DNA of 64,000 bases from Batkoa obscura. Its lineage: Eukaryota; Entomophthoromycota; Entomophthoromycetes; Entomophthorales; Batkoaceae. Below are positions 10,932-21,700 of the stretch, piece by piece. A program made the position numbers and the translations under genes. The notes under the pieces were generated by a model that made no database searches, was not told the origin of the DNA, and saw only the letters and a program-made list of their open reading frames with translations. The stretch lies in assembly GCA_030770535.1 (NCBI GenBank), contig JASVEC010000024.1, positions 62,001 through 126,000 on the forward strand, in the 5' to 3' direction. Positions within the stretch are counted from its first letter, which is position 1, and each line of letters opens with the position of its first letter.

Positions 10932-11711
10932 ATATGTTAAAGTTGAAAGATCAAACTAAGTGGCGCCAGTATCTCCTAAGCCCACATTGCTTTCAATATT
11001 CTCCATTTTATTTGACCAGTTAAAATTTTTGAGCCATTGTAAATTTAAGTTCATTGAAATTCAAAATTTAAAATTCTTAAATTATAGAAACTGTAAAAAT
11101 TGCTTAGTTTTTTTTTGGAATTCCTAGAATTTTTATCTTATTTTAAAAATGTTATGGCTAGGAATATTTAGCATGTTTTCAATCAATATTGAAATAGTGT
11201 TAATAAAAAATGTTAAAATAACGTTTTCCCCTTAAAACAAATAGGAACGCTCTTAAACAAACATAACAAAATAACTAACTATTATCACCTTTTTCAAGCT
11301 CTTGATTTTATTAATAAAATTTCAATTTAAGCAAATAAATGATTGGCTACCCCAAAAGCAAGAAAAAATAAAGTATGCTTGTAACGAAATTGTACCAATT
11401 AAAAATTAGCGCGTAATGAAAAAGAACATTGGATTATGATACAAATAAGAATAACTGCCTTGGCACAAAAAGGTGGGGGGAAGGATTCAGAGGATAAAAA
11501 GGGCTAATTTGAGGAAAACTCCTCTTTATAACATCTTTCACTCAAACTTCAAAAAAGTATTACCTTTTTGAAGTTTTATTAAAGCCAACACGTTCGCTAA
11601 CTTACTATCTTCTTTACATAACCCGTTTCGAGGCCATAAAAGAGTCGGTACCAAACCTAAAACAAATAAGTAGAATTCCAACTCTTCCTTGAAGCAACTT
11701 ATATTTTAAAA
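10932..11711. other. intergenic and INO1 upstream region
   Basis: 780 bp. The proximal 250 bp carry a G-rich run (GGTGGGGGG near 11470), a TATA-like TTTATAA near 11525 and an inverted repeat at 11544-11575, described separately. Confidence 0.5.
11544..11575 (+). promoter_or_regulatory. inverted repeat in the INO1 upstream/leader region
   Basis: AAACTTCAAAAAAG, six bases, then CTTTTTGAAGTTT: a stem of about 13 bp with one extra A. It starts about 15 bp after a TATA-like TTTATAA and 168 bp before the INO1 start codon, so it may lie in the 5' untranslated RNA or be a palindromic protein site. Function is inference. Confidence 0.4.
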
Positions 11712-13344
11712 ATGTCACCAGCAAATTTAATTTACAATAATGTTCCAGAAACTACTGAACCCCTTAAGGTTAAAGTAGATTCTGAGAATACTGTCTATAC
11801 TGACGAGCACATAATTTCCAACTATGTTTATCGTAACTCAAAAGCTATCCGTGATGTCAATGGTAACTTTAAAGTCACCCCAATTAACAAAGCTTATACT
11901 TTTAAAACTGAAATTCAAGTTCCAAAAGTTGGGTAAGTATTATTATTAATTATGGTTTTATATTTATATTTATACTCAATTTAGTTTGATGATGGTAGGT
12001 TGGGGTGGTAACAATGGTTCTACTCTTACTGCTTCTATCATTGCTAATCGTAAGGATATGAAATGGATGACTAAAGAAGGAGAAAAATCTAGTAATTATT
12101 TCGGTTCTTTAGTTATGGCATCTACCCTTAAAATTGGTATTGATGAAGAAGGTAAAGATGTATTTATTCCATTTAATGATTTACTTCCAATGGTCCACCC
12201 AAATGATTTAGTTTTGGGTGGATGGGATATTTCAAATTTTAATCTCGCTCAAGCTATGGAAAGAGCTCAAGTATTAGATTATGATTTACAATCCAAATTA
12301 AAAGAAGAACTTTCAAGTCTCAAACCATTACCATCCATTTATTATCCTGATTTTATTGCTGCTAATCAAGGAGAACGTGCTAATAATGTACTTCCAGGTA
12401 ATAATAAATGGGAACATTTGGAAAAGATTCGTTCGGATATTCGTAATTTCAAACAAGATAATGGACTTGATAAAGTTATTGTTATTTGGACTGCTAATAC
12501 TGAACGTTTTGCCAGTATCATCCCAGGTGTCAATGATAGCGCTGATAATCTTTTACAAGCTGTTAAAAATAGTCATGAAGAAATTTCTCCATCCACTATC
12601 TTTGCTCTCGCTTCCATTATGGAAAATACTCCATTCATTAATGGTTCTCCACAAAATACATTTGTACCAGGCTGTGTTGAATTTGCTGAAAAGAACCGTG
12701 TTCATATTGGTGGTGATGATTTTAAGAGTGGACAAACTAAAGTCAAATCTGTATTAGTTGACTTTTTAGTTAATGCAGGTATTAAACCTACTTCTATTAC
12801 TAGTTATAATCATTTAGGTAACAATGATGGTATGAATCTCTCTGCTCCACAACAATTTCGTTCCAAAGAAATCTCAAAAAGTAATGTAGTCGATGATATG
12901 GTAGCTGCCAATAGAATTCTTTATAAGAAAAATGAACATCCAGATCATGTAGTAGTTATTAAGTATGTACCTAATGTAGGTGATTCTAAACGTGCTTTAG
13001 ATGAATATGTTAGTGAAATTTTTATGGGTGGTAAGAACACTATTTCTTTATATAATACTTGTGAAGATTCTTTACTTGCTTCTCCACTTATTATTGATCT
13101 TGTTGTGATTACTGAACTTATGACTCGTATCCAATTTAAGACTGATGAAATCACTGAATTTACTCCTTTCCATTCAGTTCTTTCTATCTTATCTTATATG
13201 CTTAAGGCTCCTATGGTTCCTCCTGGTACCGCTGTCGTTAATGCTCTCTCTAAACAACGTAATGCAATGGAAAACATTCTTCGTGCTTGTATTGGATTAG
13301 AACCACAGAATGATATGCTTTTAGAAGCTAAAGCTTTTCATTAA
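11712..13344 (+). CDS. INO1: myo-inositol-3-phosphate synthase
   Basis: Exons 11712-11932 and 11985-13344 (52-bp intron in a Gly codon), 526 residues. It converts glucose 6-phosphate to inositol 3-phosphate with NAD+, the first step of de novo inositol synthesis for phosphatidylinositol and inositol sphingolipids; cytosolic tetramer in known fungi. The NAD-binding glycine motif [10 protein letters not shown] directly follows the splice junction, and the catalytic-domain segments [19 protein letters not shown] and [15 protein letters not shown] are all present. Length is close to yeast Ino1 (533). The upstream region has a TATA-like box and an inverted repeat. The codon pattern is notably regular, as in a well expressed gene. 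Confidence 0.97.
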
Positions 13345-14569
13345 ACTTTGATTTATTATTAAAATAGATTATGGGCTACAGTTATCCTTTATTTTTTGTT
13401 ATTTTTTAAAAATGATTTGAATGTTTACAGTTTAATTATAAGTTAATTTTTGTTATTAAATAAATTAGTTGTTAAAACTGAAATATCAAATATTTAAATA
13501 TCATTCATTTGAAATAAAATTTTCACTTTTAAATTATTATTTATCACAAAGTCTCTTTATATAGGGATGCCTAAACTAGTTTCATTTTTTATTCAATTTC
13601 TAATATTTTATATTAAAAACTTTGTTTAAAATTCTATAAAATGAATTCTTTATTAAAAGCAAAAGTACTCAAGCATAGTTTTAAATTATTTTACTATAAT
13701 TTTTATTAAATTCAATAAAAATTCTCAGATTAGCAAAGCTTTTACTAATATAAAATATATATTAATGTTGATCAAAGTTATAGTATGTAAATAAATATGG
13801 GGATGTATTTTTGTGTTTAAGAATTTTACTAACAATTTTTCCGCTCAAATAGCGCTTAAAAAATGGAAAAAGCAATGAAATCAAAAAAATTATCCCCATA
13901 TAATTTCAAGCTTTTTAAATTTAACTAAACATGTATTGAGAACTTAAATTTAAAAACTTAAAGTTTAGATTAGTTTTTAATCAAAATTTTGAAACCAATT
14001 TGGGCATCCCCATATACAACTTTTTATTGAAATGAAATTAAAGTTATTTACTATTAAACTATACTTTTTCAAGTATTTGATACAGCCATAGTAAACATTG
14101 TTACTATTCAAGTAAATTGAGTTAACCGGTAAAGACATTTGAATTCTATTTAATATCGTACTATAAAATTCAAAGCTAATTTTTTAATGAATAATGGTCT
14201 AATTTTTGCATCCAAATATAGATAATTTGGATAAAACTCTTTCATTAAGAAAAGTGCAATTTAGTAACAAATCTCAAAACCTTTCGGTCCAGGAAATGAA
14301 GCTTTATTTCTAAATTAAGAAAGTAGAACTTAAGAAAAGAAAAGAGCCAATCAAATAAATTTAAAACAAAACTATTGATAGGTTCCAAAAATATCGTACC
14401 ATTAAAATTCAAGTCGGAGGACAGGGGAGTGGGGATTTTGAATAAAAGTATAAAAGAAATAAGTTATCAATTAGATTAAATTAACTTATCTTATCATTTA
14501 TCAATATTAATTAATATTACTTAAGATAACAAAAATCAACTCATTAATATATAATTAAGTTTTTTAATA
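13345..14569. other. intergenic with one MITE
   Basis: About 1.2 kb between same-strand INO1 and CYP51. Apart from MITE copy 5, nothing is recognised. The last 150 bp form the CYP51 promoter. Confidence 0.5.
13799..13897 (+). mobile_element. MITE copy 5, near-consensus
   Basis: 99 bp, flanked by ATAT on both sides (13795-13798, 13898-13901). Close to the family consensus, with a central CGCTCAAATAGCG hairpin. Confidence 0.92.
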
Positions 14570-16441
14570 ATGTCTTTCGTTTATACTTTAATAAATGAGC
14601 ATTCAACAATAAGTATTATATTTTCAATAATACTTATTATTATTGCTCAATACTATATTCGAATCAATCAAAAACCAGATCCAACTGTACCACCTGTAGT
14701 ACCTTATATCTTTCCTTTTTTTGGTTCAATGGTTACCTATGGTATGAATCCAGTGAAATTTTTAAAAGAACAGAGAGAAATTGTAAGTTTTTATTATATT
14801 ATTATAATATTATATTATTATTATTATTATTATTATTATTGTTATTATATTATTATGTTTTACAATAGTATTAATTTTTGTTTTATTAGTATGGCGATAA
14901 CTTTACCTTTTTAATGTTTGGTCGTAAAATTACTCATTGTTTAGGTCCTGATGGTAATAATTTAGTATTAAATGCTAAACATACTTCCGTCAATGCTGAA
15001 GAAGCTTATATCGGTTTAACTAAACCTGTATTTGGTCCAAACGTAGTTTATGATGTACCTAATCATGTTTTAATGGAACAAAAAAGGTAATTTTTATTTA
15101 TTTATTTATTTATTTTATTATAATAATTTATATTAACTAATTATTCTCATTTAGAATGGTCAAATATGGATTAACTAATGAATATTTAAAAACTTATGTA
15201 TCTATTATTGAAAAAGAAACTTTAGATCATATTGAGTAAGTTAATTCTATTTTTTTATATGAAGTTCTATTTATATTAATGTTTTTTAAATTAGAAAATG
15301 GGAAAAAGAAGGTGTTGTATGTATCTTTAAACAAATGAGTGGTTTAATTATAAAAACTGCATCTCATTGTTTATTAGGAGAAGAAATTCGTTCCCAATTA
15401 GATGAAAGTTGTAAGTATTTACTATTATTATTAGTATATTAATTAATAATTTAATTTTCTTTTAGTTGCCGATTTATTTCATGATTTAGATCGTGGATTT
15501 ACCCCTTTGCATTTCTTATTTAATTGGTTACCTTTACCTTCTTTTTGGAATCGAGATGCTTCCCACCTAAAAGTTCGTAATTTCTTTTTATCCGTTATTA
15601 AACAACGTCGCGCTAATAACGATAAAGTAAGACTAAAAGTTCTATAGTTCTTTTCATAATATTAATTGAATAATTTTAGCGCGAAGATATGTTAAATGCT
15701 TTAATGGAAGGAAGTTATAAAAATGGCAATCCAATTACTGATGAGCAAGTAGCTTGTATTTTAATTGCTTTATTATTAGCCGGACAACATACCAGTTCAA
15801 CTACTAGTACTTGGGCTCTATTATATTTAGCTCAGAAACCTGAATTAATTGCTGAATTATTAAAAGAACAAAAAGAAGTATTAGGAGAAGACTTACCGCC
15901 ATTAACTTTAGATAATTTAAAAAAATTAGAATTATTGGATAATGTAGTACGTGAAACGTTACGTATTAAGCCTCCATTATTAGAATTAATGAGAAAAGTT
16001 ACTGTTGATGTACCTATCACTGGTACTAGTTATGTGGTACCAAAAGGTCATTATATTGCAGCTGCTCCTGTAGTTTCCGCATTAGATGAAAAACATTTTG
16101 AAAAAGCAGAAGAATTTAATCCATATAGATGGAATACTGTGGATAAAAAAGCAGAAGATTTATTTGGCGAAGAAGCAAGTAAAAGAAAAGATGATAGTAC
16201 AGTAGATTATGGATTTGGTTCAGTATCTACTAGTTCCGCTAGAGCAGCTTATCTTCCTTTTGGGGCTGGTAGACATAGATGTATTGGTGATGCTTTTGCT
16301 TATCTTCAATTGAAAACTATTATTGCTACTTTAGTTCGAAAAATTGACTTTAAATTAGCAGATAAATTCCCTGAAGTGGATTATACTAACTTAGTAGCTA
16401 TTCCTTTCCTTCCAGCTAATATTTCTTATAAAAAATTATAA
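14570..16441 (+). CDS. ERG11: lanosterol 14-alpha-demethylase (CYP51)
   Basis: Six exons: 14570-14782, 14890-15086, 15155-15235, 15295-15410, 15466-15626 and 15680-16441; 509 residues. A cytochrome P450 of the endoplasmic reticulum that removes the 14-alpha-methyl of lanosterol or eburicol; the target of azole antifungals. Visible: N-terminal membrane anchor (about residues 10-27), proline hinge PDPTVPPVVPYIFPFFGS, YGDNFTFLMFGRK, I-helix AGQHTSS, K-helix ETLR, the PERF-region FNPYRW and heme-binding PFGAGRHRCIGDAFA with the Cys ligand. Intron 1 contains a TTA microsatellite. Tail-to-tail with pyridoxal kinase, only 44 bp between the stops, so the 3' ends probably overlap. Confidence 0.96.
14806..14850. 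repeat. (TTA)n microsatellite in CYP51 intron 1
   Basis: About ten tandem TTA triplets inside the first intron. Confidence 0.85.
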
Positions 16442-16485
16442 ATAAAAATAAATTCTTTTTTTTCTATAAATTATATACTTTATTT

Positions 16486-17702
16486 TTATAACTCTTTTAT
16501 TATAAAATCCCCGTCTTTTTCTTTAGGTTCCATAATTTCTTTAATAGAATCTATTAATCTTAGTTCATATTGAATCTCTTCATATCCTCCTTCTCCTTCT
16601 TTCAATTCCGTTTTGAAAGGCTTTTCAATAGTCTTCTCCAATACTGCTTGTAATGAAGCTAATGCTTTTAAACAAGCTTGTTTTAAATTTTGACCATCAA
16701 ATCTAGCTAATAATAAACTTGAAAATAAATCTCCAGTACCTGAAAATTCACCTGCCTTTTTGGAAAATTCAATACTAAATACAGAATTTTCAGTGGAACC
16801 AAATAGATGCATTTGATTTGAATTAGTATTCAGATTAAGTTTACTACTAGTGATGACTATATTTTTGATACCTGAAGAGTGAAGTTGAGTAAAAGCTGAT
16901 TTTAAATCCAAAATGGATTCAATTTTAATATCAGTTAAATGTCTAGTAAGTTAATAATATTAATATTTTCATTACTAAACAAATCAAACTCCTTATATAC
17001 TTACTCAATCTCTGTTTGATTTGGAGTAATAACATCCGCTAATGGACATAATTCTAATTTATATTTAGGTACTAGTTCTTTAGGTACATACAGTTTATCA
17101 TCATCTCCCATAACTGGATCAATCACTTTTAAATAGTTTTAATACTTAATTTAGTTTGAGTTTTTACATTATAATAATTACCAATAATTACTTTTGGATT
17201 GAATAATTTTACTTGTGCTATAATATCCTTAACGGTGTGGACTAATTCTGAGTTACCAAGATAGCCTTTAATAATTGTTTAGTTCTTAATTAATTTTTAT
17301 AAGATAATAAAGAGTATATTATTTACCAACTAAAATATGAGAATAATTTATCAATTTATTTTGTTTTAGACCTTCAAATGTATTCCATAATTCGGTAGAA
17401 TTAATCCGACTGCCTTTGAATACCGGATAACCTTTAAAATTGGAATTAGATCAATAAATGATAATTATATAAAGCTTCAAAGTTGATAGAAGAAATAACT
17501 AGGTTTACCTGTATGATTAGATAACATCACTGTATTTAGTGGATCTACATCATATCCTAATAATTGTAATGGTAACGTAGCTGCTTTATTTCCTGAAAGA
17601 TATAGAAAAAACGTTAATGGAATTTGATTTCTTAGAACTATTTTTTATATTACCAACATAACCAAAAACAACATGGGATTGAATTGATAATACTCGTTTC
17701 AT
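16486..17702 (-). CDS. pyridoxal kinase
   Basis: Six exons on the minus strand: 17702-17654, 17592-17509, 17431-17327, 17265-17182, 17125-17005 and 16942-16486; 299 residues. Phosphorylates pyridoxal, pyridoxine or pyridoxamine with ATP to make the B6 cofactor (yeast Bud16/Bud17 family, ribokinase fold). Features: N-terminal [19 protein letters not shown], the substrate segment [24 protein letters not shown], the ATP region [18 protein letters not shown], and [12 protein letters not shown] with the catalytic Asp. Lies between the two ergosterol genes, convergent with CYP51 and divergent from the sterol desaturase (828 bp between starts). Confidence 0.93.
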
Positions 17703-18530
17703 GATTATTTATTATTATTTGATATTAAATCCTTTAAGTTATAATTTTCTAATTTTTTATTGTTTATAATTCAATCAAGAAGTTAATTACAATTATTTTA
17801 ATAATTTAACATTCTTTTTTCAGTGTCTAAAAAATGCACTTAATTTTTCATGAAATTTAATAATTTGTTCGATCTTTTGAATCTTTATTACTAAAGTAGG
17901 TAATTAAGTTAACCGGATAATAGTTGTATTAATGATAGTCATTTTATATATATAAGAATATATAGAGCTTTAATTATAAAGATTAGTCTTGACACTAGAT
18001 TGAATTTGCTATTATTATTAACATATGTTATTTAATATATTATTTTGAAAAATTATATGAAATATCTCCTGTCTTCAAAATGCTTTACTTTAAAATATCT
18101 AACTATATTCATTTTATTTGCATAGAATTAATATTTATTGGAACACTAATTTATTCCTATCAAATCTCAAATTGAACTTTAACTTAGAAAAAACTAAACC
18201 TTAACAATAAACATACTATTTTATCCTAACAAATATAATAAATATAATAAATATAATAAATATAATAAATATAATAACATTCTATTTATAATATTACATA
18301 TTCCCAACCAAGCTACTATTAAAAATCATCTCATTAACAAAAAAACGTGCTATTTTTGAAAATACCTTGAATTTTATTTAATCAGATAATTTTTTCCCGC
18401 CAATCAAATCAAATTTTAACTCGTACGATTAGCTTTGCATCCAATATAAATAAGGGGAACAACTCAAGTTATCAATTTAAACATTTAATCTCCTTTCTTT
18501 TTTCAATAGGCAATTTATATTAATTTTAAA
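17703..18530. other. divergent promoter region, pyridoxal kinase / sterol desaturase
   Basis: 828 bp serving two divergent genes. Contains a 9-bp tandem repeat (18231-18277) and a TATA-like ATATAAATAAG about 80 bp before the desaturase start. Confidence 0.5.
18231..18277. repeat. (AAATATAAT)5 tandem repeat
   Basis: Five near-perfect 9-bp units in the shared promoter region. Confidence 0.9.
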
Positions 18531-19418
18531 ATGGATATTGTACTCACTGTTTGTGACTACTTATTTTATGATACAGCATATAACCTTGTATCTACCAAAT
18601 TCAATCTACCTTATCTCCCTAGAGATGATTTACTCCGTCAATTTATTTCATTGTTATTAATCACTTCCATCTTTGGATTTTTAGTTTATTTTATAGTCGC
18701 AGGATTAAGTTATCATTTTGTATATGACAAACGCTTAATGGAACATCCACGTTTTCTTCCAAATCAAATACAATTAGAAATTCAATGTGCTGCTGAAGCT
18801 ATTATCCCAATGTCTACATTAACAGTGCCTTTCTTTTTATTAGAAGTTAATGGTTATTCAAAATTATATTCAAATATTGATGATTATGGTATTCCTTATC
18901 TTTTTGCTTCAATTATAGGGTTTCTAATATTTACTGATTTTGGTATTTATGTTATTCATCGTGGTTTACATCATCGATCGATTTATGCTCACGTACATAA
19001 ATTACATCACAAATGGTTAGTACCTACTCCTTTTGCTTCTCATGCTTTTCACTTTTTAGATGGTTATTCTCAATCGTTACCTTATCATTTTGCAGTATTT
19101 TTGTTCCCTATTCATAAATTAGTCTATTTAGGTCTATTCATATTTGTTAACGTATGGACCGTGTTAATTCATGACGGAGAGTATTTCGATTCAGGAGAAA
19201 TTATTAATTCAGCTTCTAATCATACGATTCATCATTTATATTTTAATTTTAATTATGGACAATATTTCACATTCTGGGATAAAGTTTTTAATTCTTATAG
19301 ACAATGTCCAAACGAATTATTAGATAGAGAAAAGAGACATGATGTTAAATCAATGAATAAAGTGGCCAAAGAAGTCGATATTGCTAAAGAAGAAATTGAA
19401 AAACCAAAAGTTCAATAG
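18531..19418 (+). CDS. ERG3: C-5 sterol desaturase (delta-7-sterol 5(6)-desaturase)
   Basis: Single exon, 295 residues. Introduces the C5-6 double bond of ergosterol in the ER using a di-iron centre. The three His boxes of the fatty acid hydroxylase superfamily are present: HRGLHH (about residues 144-149), HKLHHKW (157-163) and HTIHHLYFNFNYGQY (about 238). Several TM helices precede and separate them, and a Lys/Glu-rich tail ends the protein. Slightly shorter than yeast Erg3 (365), mostly at the N-terminus, but similar to sterol desaturases of early-diverging fungi and plants. Together with CYP51 2.1 kb away this puts two sterol enzymes side by side. Confidence 0.92.
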   Translation: MDIVLTVCDYLFYDTAYNLVSTKFNLPYLPRDDLLRQFISLLLITSIFGFLVYFIVAGLSYHFVYDKRLMEHPRFLPNQIQLEIQCAAEAIIPMSTLTVPFFLLEVNGYSKLYSNIDDYGIPYLFASIIGFLIFTDFGIYVIHRGLHHRSIYAHVHKLHHKWLVPTPFASHAFHFLDGYSQSLPYHFAVFLFPIHKLVYLGLFIFVNVWTVLIHDGEYFDSGEIINSASNHTIHHLYFNFNYGQYFTFWDKVFNSYRQCPNELLDREKRHDVKSMNKVAKEVDIAKEEIEKPKVQ

Positions 19419-19827
19419 GTTTTTTGAAACTGAACAAAGTTTATTACCCCCAAAGGGGTTTTTTTTTTAAACAAAATTTAACAAGTTAATATATAAAAAC
19501 TATTGATTATTAAAATTAATAATAAAAGTGTATTAATGGTCTATTTTATACTATTTCCATATTTTTTATATTTTTTATAACAAATTTGTCAATAAAAGTA
19601 GTTTAAATCCATTTATAGTAATATCAATTATAATTACAGCGAGTGATTCAAATAAAGCAATATCCTATAGTTTTATAGTACACCTTAAAATGAATTCATA
19701 TTTTACTTTTAAGAAGATAAATTATGAAGTAAATCAACTGCGTAGATAAAAGACAATTGTATTTAAAGGAGAACAGAATCATCAAATTATAGATAACAAA
19801 TTAATTAATAAATAATATCAATAAATT
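19419..19827. other. intergenic, ERG3 3' region and MFS promoter
   Basis: 409 bp. It starts with the hairpin plus T-run described separately; the remainder is AT-rich without other signals. Confidence 0.5.
19448..19468 (+). terminator. GC hairpin followed by T10, 29 bp after the ERG3 stop
   Basis: CCCCAAAGGGG immediately followed by ten T. It resembles a bacterial intrinsic terminator but sits in a eukaryotic 3' region. It may form a structured 3' end or a pause site; role not established. Confidence 0.35.
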
Positions 19828-21542
19828 ATGGAGGTTGAAGAGTTTACAATCGAATTAAATAATCAAAGTAGATCAATTAAAGACAGCTCAATTAAAGATA
19901 TTTCACTTGAAAATGGTTCAATACACTCAACTAAACCAACTAAATCCTTTTTATTACCATTAATCATATTATCTTTAATATTATCTATTTTTTTATCCTC
20001 TATGGATGAAACTATAGTAGCAAGTAGTTTATATACAATATTAGCTTATTTTCAAGAAAATTCTAGTATCACCTGGTTAACTACAAGTTACTTGTTAACA
20101 ATGACAGCTACTCAACCATTGTATGGTAAATTAAGTAATTTATTTGGTACTAAATATGTCCATTTAATAGCCATCCTTCTATTTCTCATTGGTTCAATTG
20201 GTTGTGGTTTGGCTCCTAATTTAATATCTTTAATTATATTTCGTGGCTTAACAGGGTTGGGTGGAGGCGGTCTAGTTACTTTAGCTTATATAATAGTATC
20301 AGAAATAGTACCTATTCATAAAAGGAGTTTATATCAAAGTATAATTGGAAGTACTTTTACATTGGCTAGTATTTGTGGTCCATTAATTGGTGGTGCTTTA
20401 ACTCAATATTTAAATTGGCGTTGGAATTTTTTTATCAATATACCAATAGTTATCGTTGCTGCTATTATTATTTTATTTTTCTTACCTAATAACCACAAAT
20501 CAATGAAAGATAAAGCCTCTGTTAAACTTCAATTTAAAAAAATAGATTTTTTAGGTGCTTTGGTATTAATAATAAGTAATATCTTATTAATCTTAGGATT
20601 AACTTGGGCAAGTCATGATTATCCTTGGTCATCTCCAAATGTTATTTGTTGTCTTGTATTTGGTATTTTATTATTTATAATATTCTTATTTGTTGAAAAA
20701 TATTATGCAAAAGAACCCATCATCCCATCAACTTTATTTAATCGTAACTCTTCTTTAGTCAGTTTAAGTTCTTTTATGTATTGTACAGTTTATTTTACCT
20801 TAATTTTTTATTGGCCATTATATCATCAAACTGTATTTAATAAGTCTCCCTTAAATGCTGGTTTAGAATTGTTATCTGCTTCTTTAAGTATTTGTGTTAC
20901 CTCTGTATTATCTGGTATATTATGTAATAAATTTAAAGTTTATTTATCAATTATGCGAGGTGGTACTATTATGTTAGTCATTGGTGTTTGTTTAATGGCT
21001 TTATTAAGAGATAGTATTACTGAAGCTGAATTGATTATTTATCCTATTTTGATTGGTGGTGGTATTGGTTTTAATACTCAACTTTCTATTCTTTGTGGTC
21101 AATTAGCAGTTACCCCTGAAAACGCTGGTATAATTACTTCGTTTATTACCTTTTCTCAATCTTTTGGCGGTATCTTTGGTTTAGCTATTTTTGGTACCAT
21201 TTATAATTCAGTTTTAAGAAGCAATTTATTATCTCAATTCCCTGATTTAAATGTAAGATTATTTATTATTGTTATTATTACATATATTAATATTTATTTT
21301 AGATTGATTCATTCATTAATAATAATAATGCTCTTCATTCTTTGGATCCTTCAATTAAAGGTAAAGTGATTGAATCTTTCATTCAAGCATATCGTACTTT
21401 GTTCTTATCTATGATACCTTTTTGTGTCGTTGCTTTGATTTGTACTTTTGGACTTAAAAATATATCACTTACAGAAAGTAAATCTAATAATGAGAATGAG
21501 AATAAGAATAAGAATGAGAATGAGGTTAAAGTAATAGAATAA
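19828..21542 (+). CDS. DHA2-type (14-TMS) major facilitator drug:H+ antiporter
   Basis: Exons 19828-21252 and 21303-21542, 554 residues; the 50-bp intron lies after LSQFPDLN. A hydrophilic N-terminus (about 38 residues) precedes TM1. DHA2 landmarks: the motif D1-like SSMDETIVASSL, WLTTSYLLTMTATQPLYGKLS (motif A region), GLGGGGLVTLAY, WRWNFFINIP (motif C region with GPLIGGALTQ) and the typical C-terminal ESFIQAYRTLFLSMIPF. Plasma-membrane export of drugs or toxic metabolites is the usual role of this fungal family. The acidic/Asn C-terminal tail comes from a short imperfect AATGAGAATAAG repeat. The substrate is unknown. It follows ERG3 on the same strand. Confidence 0.92.
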
Positions 21543-21700
21543 ATACTTAGTTAATAGATAATATTATATTTTGTATGAGAATATTTTTTGTTTGATTTTG
21601 GGCTTTTTTATGCTGCATAAAATTAATAAAATTACCAGATAAGCACTGTAATATAAAAGGCATTTCCACGTATTAATTATACTTTAAATTGTATATTTTT

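Noticed and set aside
10832-11023. Short open frame beginning MRIFFLTSLLFPSFKHYLSGK, also seen near 9550, 48101 and 58407
   Set aside because: The recurring peptide comes from the MITE sequence itself read in one frame; no start context, variable frame and different endings. Not a protein family.
12356-13154. Several frames of 60-133 codons inside INO1 on both strands
   Set aside because: Shadows of INO1 codons; no independent support.
21569-21668. Possible extra MITE (TATGAGAATATTTTTTG)
   Set aside because: Only about 17 bases resemble one end; no centre, no second end and no 4-bp direct repeat.
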